A DNA stretch of 64,000 nucleotides from Parafrankia discariae. Its GTDB lineage: Bacteria > Actinomycetota > Actinomycetes > Frankiales > Frankiaceae. Both the position numbers and the translations under genes were made by a program. Below the pieces are notes generated by a model, which had not been told where the DNA came from, did not search any database, and saw only the letters and a list, made by a program, of their open reading frames with translations. The stretch is from NCBI RefSeq assembly GCF_000373365.1, contig NZ_KB891102.1, positions 141,632 to 205,631 of the forward strand, in the 5' to 3' direction. Positions within the stretch are counted from its first letter, which is position 1. Each line of letters opens with the position of its first letter. Shown piece after piece: positions 8,603 to 17,189 of this stretch.

Positions 8603-9913
8603 ATGGTCTCGCGACGCGACGTGGACGACGCCCTGGCCCGGCTCCGGTCGGAGACGGCGGCCCTGTCGGCGGCCCTGCTCGAGCTCGACACGACCGCGGA
8701 ACAGGTGCTCGGCGACGGCACCCGGCTGCGCGGGCACACCGCCGCCCGCGCCGCGGCGGCCCGGGCCGGACTGGGCTGGCTGTGGGACCGCCACCGCGCC
8801 GTCAGCGAGGTACTGGCCCGGGCCGAGGCTTTGCGCGGCCTGCCGGATTCCCGGCTCGGCGCCCGGCAGGCCGCGCGGGTCGAGGCGTTCCTACGCGAGC
8901 CGCCGTCACACCCGCCCGCGCCGCCGCCCGGGGAGTTGGGAACTGCCCCCGGGCAGCTGGCGGCCGGCGCGGCCGGGGACCTCCTGGGCGGCGCGGCCGG
9001 AGGCCTGCTGGCCGGCACCCGGGAGGTCGCCGCGGCGATCCGTACCGAGTTGGCGGCCATCACCGCGGCCCGGGCCGCGCATCACCGGATTCTTGTCGAC
9101 GCGGCGCGTGGGCTCGCGGAGACCGACGCCGTCTGCGCCCGGCTCGCGATACCCGACCTGCCGGAGCTGGTCGCCGCGCGCGCGGCACTGGACGCCGCGG
9201 CAGCGGCGGTGACGGCCAACCCGCTGGAGACCACACCGGACGACCTCGGGCCCGCCGTCGCCGCGGCTACCCAGGTAGGTGAGCTGGTCGCCGTCCTACG
9301 CCGAACTTTCGACGGGCTGGACGCGGAGCTCGCCGCGGCCGCGGCGATGCTGCGGCGGATCGTGTCGGTCGCGCAGGAGGGTGACCGCGCCGCCCGCACT
9401 GTGGTGGAACGCCTCACCGGTGACCCGACCGGCCTGGTGCGGCTGGGCGACGGATGGTTCGACGGCCCGCGCAGCGGGCTGCGGCCATGGCTGGACCGGC
9501 TGGTGGCGGCCGGTGCCGCAGGTGAGTGGCGGCTGGTCGCCCACGGCCTGGGCGCCTGGCACCGGGTCGCGCGGGAGACGCTCGCCGCGGCGGAGGAGAC
9601 CGTCACGACGAACTCGGCGCCGCTGCGCCGCCGGGACGAGCTGCGCGGCCTGCTGGGCGCGCTGCGCGCGAAAGCCGGCCGGCTCGGCCAGCTCGAGTCG
9701 CCTCATATCGGCGAGTTGTACGAACGCACCGCGACCGCGCTGCGCACCGTCCCGGTTGATCTGGACGCGGCACAAGCCCTGGTCACGGCATTTGGCGACG
9801 CCCTGCTGAACATCCCGCCGCCGCCGCTGCCACCGGTGTCGGTGTCGGTGGCAGCGGCGGGACGGACCGGTGACGGGAGCGGCGAGGCCGCGTGGACGGA
9901 GGAATGCTCGTGA
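8603..9913 (+). CDS. uncharacterised helical protein of the PknG island
   Basis: A 436-residue protein that I do not recognise. It is almost wholly helical by composition, with Ala/Arg/Glu/Leu-rich stretches and coiled-coil-like segments at residues ~1-75, ~130-190 and ~230-270, an early Pro-rich linker (~95-110) and a Pro-rich C-terminal tail. There is no signal peptide or membrane span. Its stop overlaps the pknG start as GTGA, so the two are translationally coupled; a scaffold or adaptor for the kinase is a reasonable inference, not a demonstrated role. Confidence 0.75.
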   Translation: MVSRRDVDDALARLRSETAALSAALLELDTTAEQVLGDGTRLRGHTAARAAAARAGLGWLWDRHRAVSEVLARAEALRGLPDSRLGARQAARVEAFLREPPSHPPAPPPGELGTAPGQLAAGAAGDLLGGAAGGLLAGTREVAAAIRTELAAITAARAAHHRILVDAARGLAETDAVCARLAIPDLPELVAARAALDAAAAAVTANPLETTPDDLGPAVAAATQVGELVAVLRRTFDGLDAELAAAAAMLRRIVSVAQEGDRAARTVVERLTGDPTGLVRLGDGWFDGPRSGLRPWLDRLVAAGAAGEWRLVAHGLGAWHRVARETLAAAEETVTTNSAPLRRRDELRGLLGALRAKAGRLGQLESPHIGELYERTATALRTVPVDLDAAQALVTAFGDALLNIPPPPLPPVSVSVAAAGRTGDGSGEAAWTEECS

Positions 9914-12243
9914 CGGTCAACGGCATCGCCTGCCCGGAACCCGACTGCGACGGAACCATCGAGGACGGCTACTGCGACGTGACCGGGCTGGCGTACCGGC
10001 CACCCGCACCCCACCCGGCACCGGCACCGGCACCCCAGTCCAACCCTGCGGACAGGTCGGTCCCGGGCGGGCCGGGCGGCAGCGGATCCGGCACCGGCGG
10101 GTCTGGCACGAGCGGGTCTGGCACGAGCGGGTCGGCCGCGGGCTCCGCGTCGTGGAGCGCGACGGCGGGCGGCACACCGCGCCGGCGGCGCCGCCCGGGC
10201 CGGGCGCGCCGGTCCCCGAGCCGGCTCGGGGAGGGGCTGGTGGACGTCCCGGACGTGCCGGTCCCCGACCCGGAGTCGCTGCTGCTCACCGACCCGTGCG
10301 TTCCGGAGCACCGGCGGGTGTGCCCGAACCCGAACTGCGAGGCCGAGGTCGGGCGGGCCCGCGACGGCCGGCCGGCCTCCGCCGAGGGTTTCTGTGTCGG
10401 GTGCGGGCATCATTTCTCGTTCGTCCCGGCGCTGCGCGCCGGTGACCGGGTCGGCTCCTACGAGATCGCGGGCGCGCTGGCGCACGGCGGCCAGGGCTGG
10501 GTGTACCTCGCCCGCAACCGCGAGGTCGCGGACGACTTCTGGGTCGTGCTCAAGGGCCTGCTCGACCAGGGCGACCCGGACGCGCAGGCCGCCGCGATCG
10601 CCGAGCGCCGCTTCCTCGCCGCGGTCGACGACCCGGCGATCGTGCGCATCCACACGTTCGTCCGGCACGCGGGTACCGGCTACATCGTCATGGAGTACGT
10701 CGGCGGGACGTCGCTGCGCGAGGTCCTGCGCCGGCGCCGGGCGGAGGCGGGACGTCCCGACCCGCTGCCGGTCACCCAGGCGATCGCCTACATCCTGGCC
10801 GTGCTGCCGGCGTTCGCGTACCTGCACCGCAACGGGCTGGTGTTCTGCGACTTCAAGCCGGACAACGTCATGCTCGGCCGGGAGAGCCTGCGGCTGATCG
10901 ACCTGGGGGCGGTCCGCCGGCTCGACGACGAGGAGGGCGCGTCCTACCGGACCCGCGGCTACTCGGCTCCGGAGGTCGAGACCGAGACACCCACCGTCGC
11001 CTCCGACCTGTACACGGTGGGGCGGACGCTCGCCACGCTGATCCTGAACTTCCGCGGGAACACGAGCACCTACGTCCACAGTCTCCCGCCCGCGTCGGCG
11101 CACGAGGTCCTGGAACGCCACGAGTCGCTCGACCTGTTCCTGCGCCGGGCCACCGCCTGGCTGCCCGAGGACAGGTTCGTCTCCGCCGACGAGATGCGCG
11201 ACGAGCTGCTCGGCGTGCTGCGCGAGATCGTCGCCGCGGAACGGGGCTCACCGGTGGCCGCGCCGAGCCGGCGGTTCACCGGGGACGTCCACCTGACCGG
11301 GGAGAACGCCGACGGGTCGGTCGTCACCCCGCGGTGGGCGAGCCTGCCGCGGCTGCGCGTCGACCCCGAGGATCCGGCCGCGGCCACCCTCGCGGCGCTG
11401 CCCGACAGTTCGCCCGCGCAGCTCGCGACGCTGCTGGCGGCGATCAGCCCGACGACGGTCGAGGTCCGGCTCCGGCTGGCCCGCGCCCACCTCGAGACCG
11501 GGGACGCCGCGGCGGCCACGGCCGTACTCGACGAGGTCGCGGCCGAGGATCCGTTCGAGTGGCGGGTCCACTGGTACCGGGGGCTGCTCGCGCTCGGCGA
11601 CGGCGGCGGCGGAGAACGAGGAGGCGGCCACACGGCCGCGGCGGCCGCCGCGTTCACCCACGTGTACGCGCAGGTACCCGGGGAACTCGCGCCCAAGCTG
11701 GCGCTGGCCGTCACGGCCGAGGCGGCCGGCGAGCGGGACCGGGCCGCCACGCTGTTCGACCTGGTCTCGCGGACGGACGACGGGTTCACCAGCGCCGCGT
11801 TCGGCCTCGCCCGGGTGCGGATCGCGGCGCGGGACCGCGCCGGGGCGGTCGCCGCCTACGAGCGGGTCCCGCCCGCGTCCGCGGCGTACCAGGAGGCCCG
11901 GATCCGGACCGCGCTCGTCCGCGGGACGACGACGGCGGCCGGGGTGCCGCGGCCCGCCGATCTGGTCGCGGCGTCGGGCATCCTGGCCGGTCTGGACGTC
12001 GACCGGCGGCGCCGGGTGGCCCTCGCCCGGGACCTGCTGCGCTGCGCGCTGGACCTGGTCCTCGCCGGAACCGGGCCACCCGAACCGGACGTCGAGGTCG
12101 CCGGGACCGCGTTCCGCGAGGTCGACCTGCGCTTCGGGCTGGAGCGCGCCTACCGCGAGCTGGCCACCCTGGCCCCACTCGCGCGGGAGCGCCACGACCT
12201 GGTGGATCTCGCCAACGCCGTGCGCCCGAGGACGCTGCGGTGA
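9910..12243 (+). CDS. pknG: serine/threonine protein kinase PknG
   Basis: A 777-residue soluble kinase with the PknG layout: an N-terminal metal-binding region with cysteine pairs (CPEPDC near residue 8, CPNPNC and CVGCG near 140-165), a kinase domain (~180-450) and TPR-like helices (~480-770). Kinase motifs are AHGGQGWVYLA (Gly loop), VVLKGL (Lys), FCDFKPDNVML as catalytic loop, lacking the RD arginine as PknG does, and LIDLGAV in place of DFG. I chose GTG 9910, because GGAGG at 9898-9902 sits 7 bases away and GTGA overlaps the upstream stop; the ATG at 9904 is too close to that site. Mycobacterial PknG phosphorylates GarA, and a GarA homologue lies at 63 kb. Confidence 0.93.
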   Translation: MTVNGIACPEPDCDGTIEDGYCDVTGLAYRPPAPHPAPAPAPQSNPADRSVPGGPGGSGSGTGGSGTSGSGTSGSAAGSASWSATAGGTPRRRRRPGRARRSPSRLGEGLVDVPDVPVPDPESLLLTDPCVPEHRRVCPNPNCEAEVGRARDGRPASAEGFCVGCGHHFSFVPALRAGDRVGSYEIAGALAHGGQGWVYLARNREVADDFWVVLKGLLDQGDPDAQAAAIAERRFLAAVDDPAIVRIHTFVRHAGTGYIVMEYVGGTSLREVLRRRRAEAGRPDPLPVTQAIAYILAVLPAFAYLHRNGLVFCDFKPDNVMLGRESLRLIDLGAVRRLDDEEGASYRTRGYSAPEVETETPTVASDLYTVGRTLATLILNFRGNTSTYVHSLPPASAHEVLERHESLDLFLRRATAWLPEDRFVSADEMRDELLGVLREIVAAERGSPVAAPSRRFTGDVHLTGENADGSVVTPRWASLPRLRVDPEDPAAATLAALPDSSPAQLATLLAAISPTTVEVRLRLARAHLETGDAAAATAVLDEVAAEDPFEWRVHWYRGLLALGDGGGGERGGGHTAAAAAAFTHVYAQVPGELAPKLALAVTAEAAGERDRAATLFDLVSRTDDGFTSAAFGLARVRIAARDRAGAVAAYERVPPASAAYQEARIRTALVRGTTTAAGVPRPADLVAASGILAGLDVDRRRRVALARDLLRCALDLVLAGTGPPEPDVEVAGTAFREVDLRFGLERAYRELATLAPLARERHDLVDLANAVRPRTLR

Positions 12244-13361
12244 GCGGGCCCCCGGCGGGGCCGCTGCCCGGCCCCGCGGAACCGGCCCCGGTCACCACGC
12301 CACCCGACTGCCCGCGGTGCGCCACGCCGCCGCTGGCCGGGGACCGGTACTGCGAGCGGTGCGGCGCGGCCCTGACCGCGACGGCTGCCTCCGGGACCGG
12401 CCCCGCTTCGCGGACCGCCGCCGCCACGCCCGCCGTGCTCGGCGTCGGCGTCGGCGTCGACCGGTACGAGACCGACCTCGGCGCCGCCGCCGGGGTGTCC
12501 GACCTCGGCCTCGTCCACCACTCGAACGAGGACGGAATGGGCGTGGCGTTGGCCGCCGGCAGCGGCGGCGGCGCGGTCCACGCGGTCGGCGTGGTCTGTG
12601 ACGGGGTGTCGAGCGCGCGCGGCTCCGGGCCGGCGGCCGTGGCCGCCGCGGCCGCCGCGACGGCGCTGCTGACCGATCGGGTCGAGGCCTGGCGGTCCCG
12701 CGCCGTCCCGGTGCCGGCGGGCCGGCGGGCGCCGGGTCCCGTTCCCCGGCCAGCCCGTCTCGACGGCGGGCCGGCCGGCGCGGTGGCGACACCCGAGATG
12801 GACCGGGACACCGCCGGTGAGATGGCCGCCGCCCTGCGTGACGCCGCGCGGGCGGCGCAGCACGCGGCCGTCGCGGGGGCGGCCGAGCTCGGCCTCTCCC
12901 CCGCCTGCACGTTCGTCGGCGCCGTCGTCGTGGACGCGACGCTGGTCGTGGGCTGGCTCGGTGACAGCCGCGCGTACCTGGTCGACAGCGCCGGGGCACG
13001 CCGGCTCACCGAGGACGACACCGTCGCGGCCGAGGCCGTGCGGGCCGGCCGGCTGGCCCCCGAGCTGGCCGAACGCGGCCGTGACGCGCACGCGATCACC
13101 CGCTGGCTGGGAGTCGGGAGCGCCTCCGCCGTTCCCCGGATCCGCGCCGTCGCGCTGCCGTGCGCCGGACGGGTCGTGCTGTGCAGCGACGGCCTGTGGA
13201 ACTACGCCTCCGCGGCGGAGACGCTCGCCGCCCACGTCGCGGCGTCCGGGCCCGGCGCGCCGGCGATCGACGTCGCGCGGCATCTGGTCGAGGTGGCGCT
13301 GCGCGGGGGCGGCTCCGACAACGTGACCGCGATCGTCATCGACATCCCAGGGAGATCCTGA
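12240..13361 (+). CDS. PP2C-family protein phosphatase with N-terminal zinc ribbon
   Basis: A 373-residue PPM/PP2C phosphatase. After a Pro-rich lead comes a zinc ribbon, CPRC...CERCG (residues ~23-42), then the phosphatase domain with NEDG, VCDGVSS, LGDSRAYLV, LCSDGLWNY and GGSDNVTAIVID, covering the metal-binding Asp residues. The GTG overlaps the pknG stop as GTGA. By position and family it probably reverses phosphorylation by PknG. A Pro/Arg insert of about 40 residues interrupts the domain between the first two motifs. Confidence 0.9.
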   Translation: MSGPPAGPLPGPAEPAPVTTPPDCPRCATPPLAGDRYCERCGAALTATAASGTGPASRTAAATPAVLGVGVGVDRYETDLGAAAGVSDLGLVHHSNEDGMGVALAAGSGGGAVHAVGVVCDGVSSARGSGPAAVAAAAAATALLTDRVEAWRSRAVPVPAGRRAPGPVPRPARLDGGPAGAVATPEMDRDTAGEMAAALRDAARAAQHAAVAGAAELGLSPACTFVGAVVVDATLVVGWLGDSRAYLVDSAGARRLTEDDTVAAEAVRAGRLAPELAERGRDAHAITRWLGVGSASAVPRIRAVALPCAGRVVLCSDGLWNYASAAETLAAHVAASGPGAPAIDVARHLVEVALRGGGSDNVTAIVIDIPGRS

Positions 13362-14656
13362 TGGTGGACTTCAGCCTCGAGGTCAGCCAGAACAAGTACC
13401 TGCCCGAGGGGTCGGGCGAGGTGCACGCCGTCATCACCGTCACCGCGCACGACGTCGGCCCCGGCACCTCCGGGTCGGCCGGAACGGCCGGGTCCGGCGC
13501 CGCGGCGGGCGCCGCCGAGGTCATCCTGCTGGACTGCTCGGGCTCGATGGACTACCCCCACTCGAAGATCATCGAAGCCCGCCGGGCGGCCCAGGCCGCC
13601 ATCGACACGCTGCGCGACGGTGTCGCGTTCGCCGTGGTGGAGGGCACCGGGCACGCCGCGATGGTGTACCCGGCGCGCCAGCAGCTCGTCGAGGCGTCGC
13701 CGCGCACCCGCGAGGCGGCGAAGGCCGCGGTGAAACGGCTGCAGCCCCGCGGCGGCACCGCCATGGGCCGGTGGCTGCTGCTCGCCCGCGACCTGATGGC
13801 CACCCGCCCGGACGCCATCCACCACGCGATCCTGCTGACCGACGGCCAGAACGGCGAGAGCCCCGCCGAGTTCGACGCCGCGCTGGCCGCGTGCGAGGGC
13901 CGGTTCCAGTGCGACTGCCGTGGCGTCGGCGCGGACTGGAAGGTGGCGGAGCTGCGCCGCGTCGCCTCCACTCTGCTGGGCGGCGTCGCGCTGCTGCGCG
14001 AGCCGGCGGAGATGGCGCAGGACTTCCGCTCGCTCGTCGAGCGGGCCCAGGCCCGCGGGATCGATCGGGTCGGCCTGCGGGTGTGGACGCCCCGGGGGGC
14101 GACGGTCCGGTTCCTGCGCCAGGTGTCGCCCGAGCTCGAGGATCTCACCGGGCGGGCCGTCGAGATCAACCCGCTCACCCGGGACCATCCGACAGGGGCC
14201 TGGGCCACCGGGACCCGGGAGTACCACCTGTGCGTCGACGTCCCCCCGGCGGCGGTGGGGAACGAACGGCTCGCCGCCCGCGTCAGCGTCATCGCCGGCG
14301 AGGAGGAGCTCTCCCGCACGGCGGTGCTCGCCGCGTGGTCGGAGGACGACGAGCTGTCGGCCCGCATCGACGAGGTCGTCGCGCACTACACCGGGCAGAC
14401 GGAGCTGGCCCGCGCCGTGCAGGACGGGCTCGCGGCCCGCCGCGACGGGGACGAGGTCAGCGCGGTCACCCTGCTCGGGCGGGCCGCGCGGATCGCGGCC
14501 GCCGCCGACGACGGCGCGACCCTCGAACGGCTGGCGAGGGTCGTCGACATCGACGACGCGGCCACCGGAACGGTGCGGCTGCGCCCCCAGGTCGACGCCC
14601 TGGACGAGATGGACCTGGACGCGGGCTCGACCGTCACCGTGCCCGCCCGGCGGTGA
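13361..14656 (+). CDS. von Willebrand factor A domain protein
   Basis: A 431-residue cytosolic vWA protein. The metal-ion-dependent adhesion site is intact: DCSGSM near residue 60, a Thr in GGTAMG near 130, and LLTDGQNG near 155. Beyond residue ~230 is a beta-rich region of unknown function. The start ATG shares one base with the PP2C stop (TGATG). vWA proteins of this kind in kinase/FHA gene sets act as protein-interaction platforms; the partner here is unknown. Confidence 0.88.
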   Translation: MVDFSLEVSQNKYLPEGSGEVHAVITVTAHDVGPGTSGSAGTAGSGAAAGAAEVILLDCSGSMDYPHSKIIEARRAAQAAIDTLRDGVAFAVVEGTGHAAMVYPARQQLVEASPRTREAAKAAVKRLQPRGGTAMGRWLLLARDLMATRPDAIHHAILLTDGQNGESPAEFDAALAACEGRFQCDCRGVGADWKVAELRRVASTLLGGVALLREPAEMAQDFRSLVERAQARGIDRVGLRVWTPRGATVRFLRQVSPELEDLTGRAVEINPLTRDHPTGAWATGTREYHLCVDVPPAAVGNERLAARVSVIAGEEELSRTAVLAAWSEDDELSARIDEVVAHYTGQTELARAVQDGLAARRDGDEVSAVTLLGRAARIAAAADDGATLERLARVVDIDDAATGTVRLRPQVDALDEMDLDAGSTVTVPARR

Positions 14657-15273
14657 GCCCGGAGGCGGGCCCGCCACCCCCCGCGGCCCGGCTCGACACG
14701 GCGGCGCCGTGTGCCGGGTGCGGGTTCCCCGGGCCGGTGACCGAACCCGTCTGCCGCGCGTGTGGTCACGACGCCGACACCGGCACGGGACCCCGGGCGG
14801 TCGGCGTGGTCCCGTTGGGCCGCACGGCGGTCCCCGCCATACCGGAGGCGGCCGGCGGGTGGACGGTCGAGATCGCTCCCGACCGCGCCTACTTCGCCCG
14901 CGGGGAGAACGACGGCGCCGTCTTCCCCACCGCCGCGGCCGGCCGGATGATCCCGCTGACGGCCCCGCGGGCGGTCGTCGGACGGCGCAGCCGCTCCCGG
15001 GGCCGAGCACCGGAGCTCGATCTCTCGGTGCCCCCGCTGGATCCCGGGGTGTCCCGCGCGCACGCGCTGCTGGAGCGGCACGCCGACGGGACGGTCACGG
15101 TGACCGACCTCCGCTCGGCGAACGGGACCTGGCTCGGCCCGGACGCGGCCCACCTGACCAGGGTGGAGGCGGGCGGCCCGCGGCTGGTGCGCGCGGGCGA
15201 GCACGTCTTCGTCGGCGCCTGGACCCGGCTGAGCGTCACGAACCCGCCCACCGGTACGCGACCCGGACCTTGA
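14653..15273 (+). CDS. FHA-domain protein with zinc ribbon
   Basis: A 206-residue protein with a zinc ribbon, CAGC...CRACG (residues ~19-38), then a C-terminal FHA domain: VVGRRSRSRG, VSRAHALLE and LRSANGTWLG supply the Gly-Arg, Ser-x-x-His and Asn-Gly residues that bind phosphothreonine. The GTG overlaps the vWA stop as GTGA. It is likely the reader of Thr phosphorylation in this island, for instance of autophosphorylated PknG. It is the last gene of the run; its stop codon touches the palindrome that begins the next promoter. Confidence 0.88.
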   Translation: MSPEAGPPPPAARLDTAAPCAGCGFPGPVTEPVCRACGHDADTGTGPRAVGVVPLGRTAVPAIPEAAGGWTVEIAPDRAYFARGENDGAVFPTAAAGRMIPLTAPRAVVGRRSRSRGRAPELDLSVPPLDPGVSRAHALLERHADGTVTVTDLRSANGTWLGPDAAHLTRVEAGGPRLVRAGEHVFVGAWTRLSVTNPPTGTRPGP

Positions 15274-15300
15274 CCTGAAGTCAGGTTTAACCCTTAGTGT
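15270..15300 (+). promoter_or_regulatory. palindromic promoter of the FMN reductase gene
   Basis: A -35 like TTGACC (15270-15275) and a -10 like TAGTGT (15295-15300) are 19 bases apart. Between and over them lies a perfect inverted repeat, ACCTGA-AG-TCAGGT (15273-15286). A palindrome in an over-long 19-base spacer is the arrangement used by MerR/SoxR-family activators. The ATG follows the -10 by 7 bases, so the transcript is probably leaderless. Confidence 0.6.
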
Positions 15301-15307
15301 CGCCGCC

Positions 15308-16009
15308 ATGAGCGATCTGACGATCTCCGGCCAGCGCGGGACGGCCGAAACCCGGCCCGCGGACACCACCCCCGGGGCCGCGCGGCACACCCCGGACACC
15401 ACCCCGCTGCGGGTCGCGGTCGTGCTCGCGAGCGTCCGCGCCGCCCGGTTCGGCCCGGTGGTCGCCGGGTGGTTCGCCCGCCAGGCCGCGCGGCGCCCCG
15501 ACGTCACCGTGGACGTCGTCGACCTGGCCGGGCTCGCCGGCATCGGCGGCGTGGACACCGCCGTCGTCGCCCCGGCCAACACCAGCACCGCCGACGCCGC
15601 CGACACCGGCCCGATGACCTGGGAGTCCTTCGCGGACCGCGTCGGCGCCGCCGACGCGGTCGTGATCGTCACCCCGGAGTACAACCACAGCTTTCCCGGG
15701 CCGCTCAAGACCGCCGTCGACGCGCTCGGCCGGCAGTGGCACGCCAAGCCCGTCGGGTTCGTCGCCTACGGCGGGATGTCCGGCGGGCTGCGCGCCGTCG
15801 AGGCGTTGCGGGTGGTCTTCTCCGAGCTGCACGCGGTCACGATCCGCGACACGGTCAGCTTCCACAACGCCTGGAGCCGGTTCGGCGCGGACGGCGAGCC
15901 GCTCGACCCCGACCAGGTGAACGCCGCGGCGACGACGCTGCTGGACCAGCTCTGCTGGTGGGGGTCCGCCCTGCGCGACCGGCGGCGTACCCACCCGTAC
16001 CAGCGCTGA
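15308..16009 (+). CDS. NAD(P)H-dependent FMN reductase family protein
   Basis: A 233-residue flavodoxin-fold protein. VVLASVRAARFGPVV binds the FMN phosphate, VIVTPEYNHSFPGPLKTAVD is the signature of the NADPH-dependent FMN reductase family, and VGFVAYGGMSGGLRAVE follows it. The first ~35 residues are a Thr/Pro-rich extension. Members reduce FMN, quinones, chromate or azo dyes in the cytoplasm. The promoter suggests control by a MerR-type redox or drug sensor; no such regulator is adjacent. Confidence 0.9.
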   Translation: MSDLTISGQRGTAETRPADTTPGAARHTPDTTPLRVAVVLASVRAARFGPVVAGWFARQAARRPDVTVDVVDLAGLAGIGGVDTAVVAPANTSTADAADTGPMTWESFADRVGAADAVVIVTPEYNHSFPGPLKTAVDALGRQWHAKPVGFVAYGGMSGGLRAVEALRVVFSELHAVTIRDTVSFHNAWSRFGADGEPLDPDQVNAAATTLLDQLCWWGSALRDRRRTHPYQR

Positions 16010-16015
16010 CCGGGT

Positions 16016-16037
16016 GGCCGGGTGACCGGGCCCGGCC
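16016..16037 (+). terminator. hairpin after the FMN reductase gene
   Basis: GGCCGGG (16016-16022) pairs with CCCGGCC (16031-16037) over an 8-base loop, seven bases after the stop codon. There is no T-tract, as is usual for actinobacterial terminators. Confidence 0.4.
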
Positions 16038-16122
16038 GCCGATCCGCGCGGTTCGCCCACCGCACCCCCCGTGTGCCCCTTCTGTCGCGTCTCGTACAGT
16101 CACGGAGCCCGGCGGATGCCGT

Positions 16123-16165
16123 GTCCGCCGCGCGCGCGGCGGACGCCCACGTCACGGGCGTGACG
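16123..16165. promoter_or_regulatory. two adjacent palindromes upstream of methyltransferase gene
   Basis: A perfect 22-base palindrome at 16123-16144 (arms GTCCGCCGCGC) is followed by CGTCACG-GG-CGTGACG at 16150-16165. A -10-like TACAGT sits at 16095-16100. The second element looks like a dimer-binding operator; the first could be a hairpin. They lie about 120 bases before the start codon. Confidence 0.45.
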
Positions 16166-16285
16166 CGGGGACCCGGCACCGGCGCCCACCACGGCATCCC
16201 CCGCGCCCGACCGTCCTCGCGCCACGGCGCGTGACGGCCACGACGTTTCACTGGCGGCGACGTTCAACGAGGAGCGGACGAACGG

Positions 16286-17056
16286 ATGATCGGCGACGAC
16301 ACCCACGTGCGGAACAATCGCACCCGGTGGAACGAGATCTCCGACGACTACCAGCGGTTCAACGCCCCCCAGATCCGCGGGCAGGCGTTCACCGGTGACA
16401 TCACCTGGGGGGTGTGGGGCATCCCCGAGTCGCGGCTGAACGTCCTCGGCCACGTCGTCGGGCTCGACGTACTGGAGATGGGCTGCGGCGGGAGCCAGTG
16501 GTCGACCGCGCTGGCCCGCCGCGGCGCGCACCCGGTGGGTCTCGACCTCTCCGAGCGCCAGCTGCACCACAGCCGCCGGCTCCAGCGCGAGACCGGCCTC
16601 GACTTCCCGCTCGTGCAGGCCAGCGCCGAGGAGGTGCCGTTCGCGGCCGGGTCGTTCGACATCGTCTTCGCCGATCACGGCGCCTTCTCGTTCGCCGACC
16701 CCTACCGGGCGATCCCCGAGGCGGCCCGGATCCTGCGCCCCGGTGGGCTGCTCGCCTTCGGGCACGTGAGCCCGATCTACGAGATCAGCATCCCGGACGG
16801 CGCCGAGGCGGCCGGCGACCGGCTCGTCGGTGACTACTTCGGCCTGCGGCTCATCTCCGACACCGACGGCCTGGTCAGCGCGAACCTGCCGTACGGGGCG
16901 TGGATCAGGCTGTTCCGCGACAGCGGGTTCGTCGTCGAGGATCTCGTCGAGCCGAGGCCCGAGACCGGCCCGGACGCCACCCACCGTGACAGCGCCGAGG
17001 AGGCGTGGGCGCGCCGGTGGCCCTCGGAGTGCATCTGGAAGGTCCGCCGGGTCTGA
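16286..17056 (+). CDS. class I SAM-dependent methyltransferase
   Basis: A 256-residue Rossmann-fold methyltransferase. Motif I is VLEMGCGGSQWS (residues ~62-73), the acidic residue of motif II is in VGLDLSERQL, and ASAEEVPFAAGSFDIVFADHGAFSF covers motifs III-IV, followed by ARILRPGGLLAF. It belongs to the UbiE/Methyltransf_11 type. The substrate is unknown. GAGGAG lies 10 bases before the ATG. The C-terminal third is unlike short generic members and may carry substrate specificity. Confidence 0.88.
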   Translation: MIGDDTHVRNNRTRWNEISDDYQRFNAPQIRGQAFTGDITWGVWGIPESRLNVLGHVVGLDVLEMGCGGSQWSTALARRGAHPVGLDLSERQLHHSRRLQRETGLDFPLVQASAEEVPFAAGSFDIVFADHGAFSFADPYRAIPEAARILRPGGLLAFGHVSPIYEISIPDGAEAAGDRLVGDYFGLRLISDTDGLVSANLPYGAWIRLFRDSGFVVEDLVEPRPETGPDATHRDSAEEAWARRWPSECIWKVRRV

Positions 17057-17189
17057 CCGCCGGGGCCCGGGGCCGGCCCACGAACGGGTCACCCGCTCCG
17101 GGTCCCGGGCGCCCTGGTCGGCGTCAGGCACGAGGATGACACGTGGGGGCGCACGCACGATGTCCTCTCGAGGAGGATCGACGCACACG

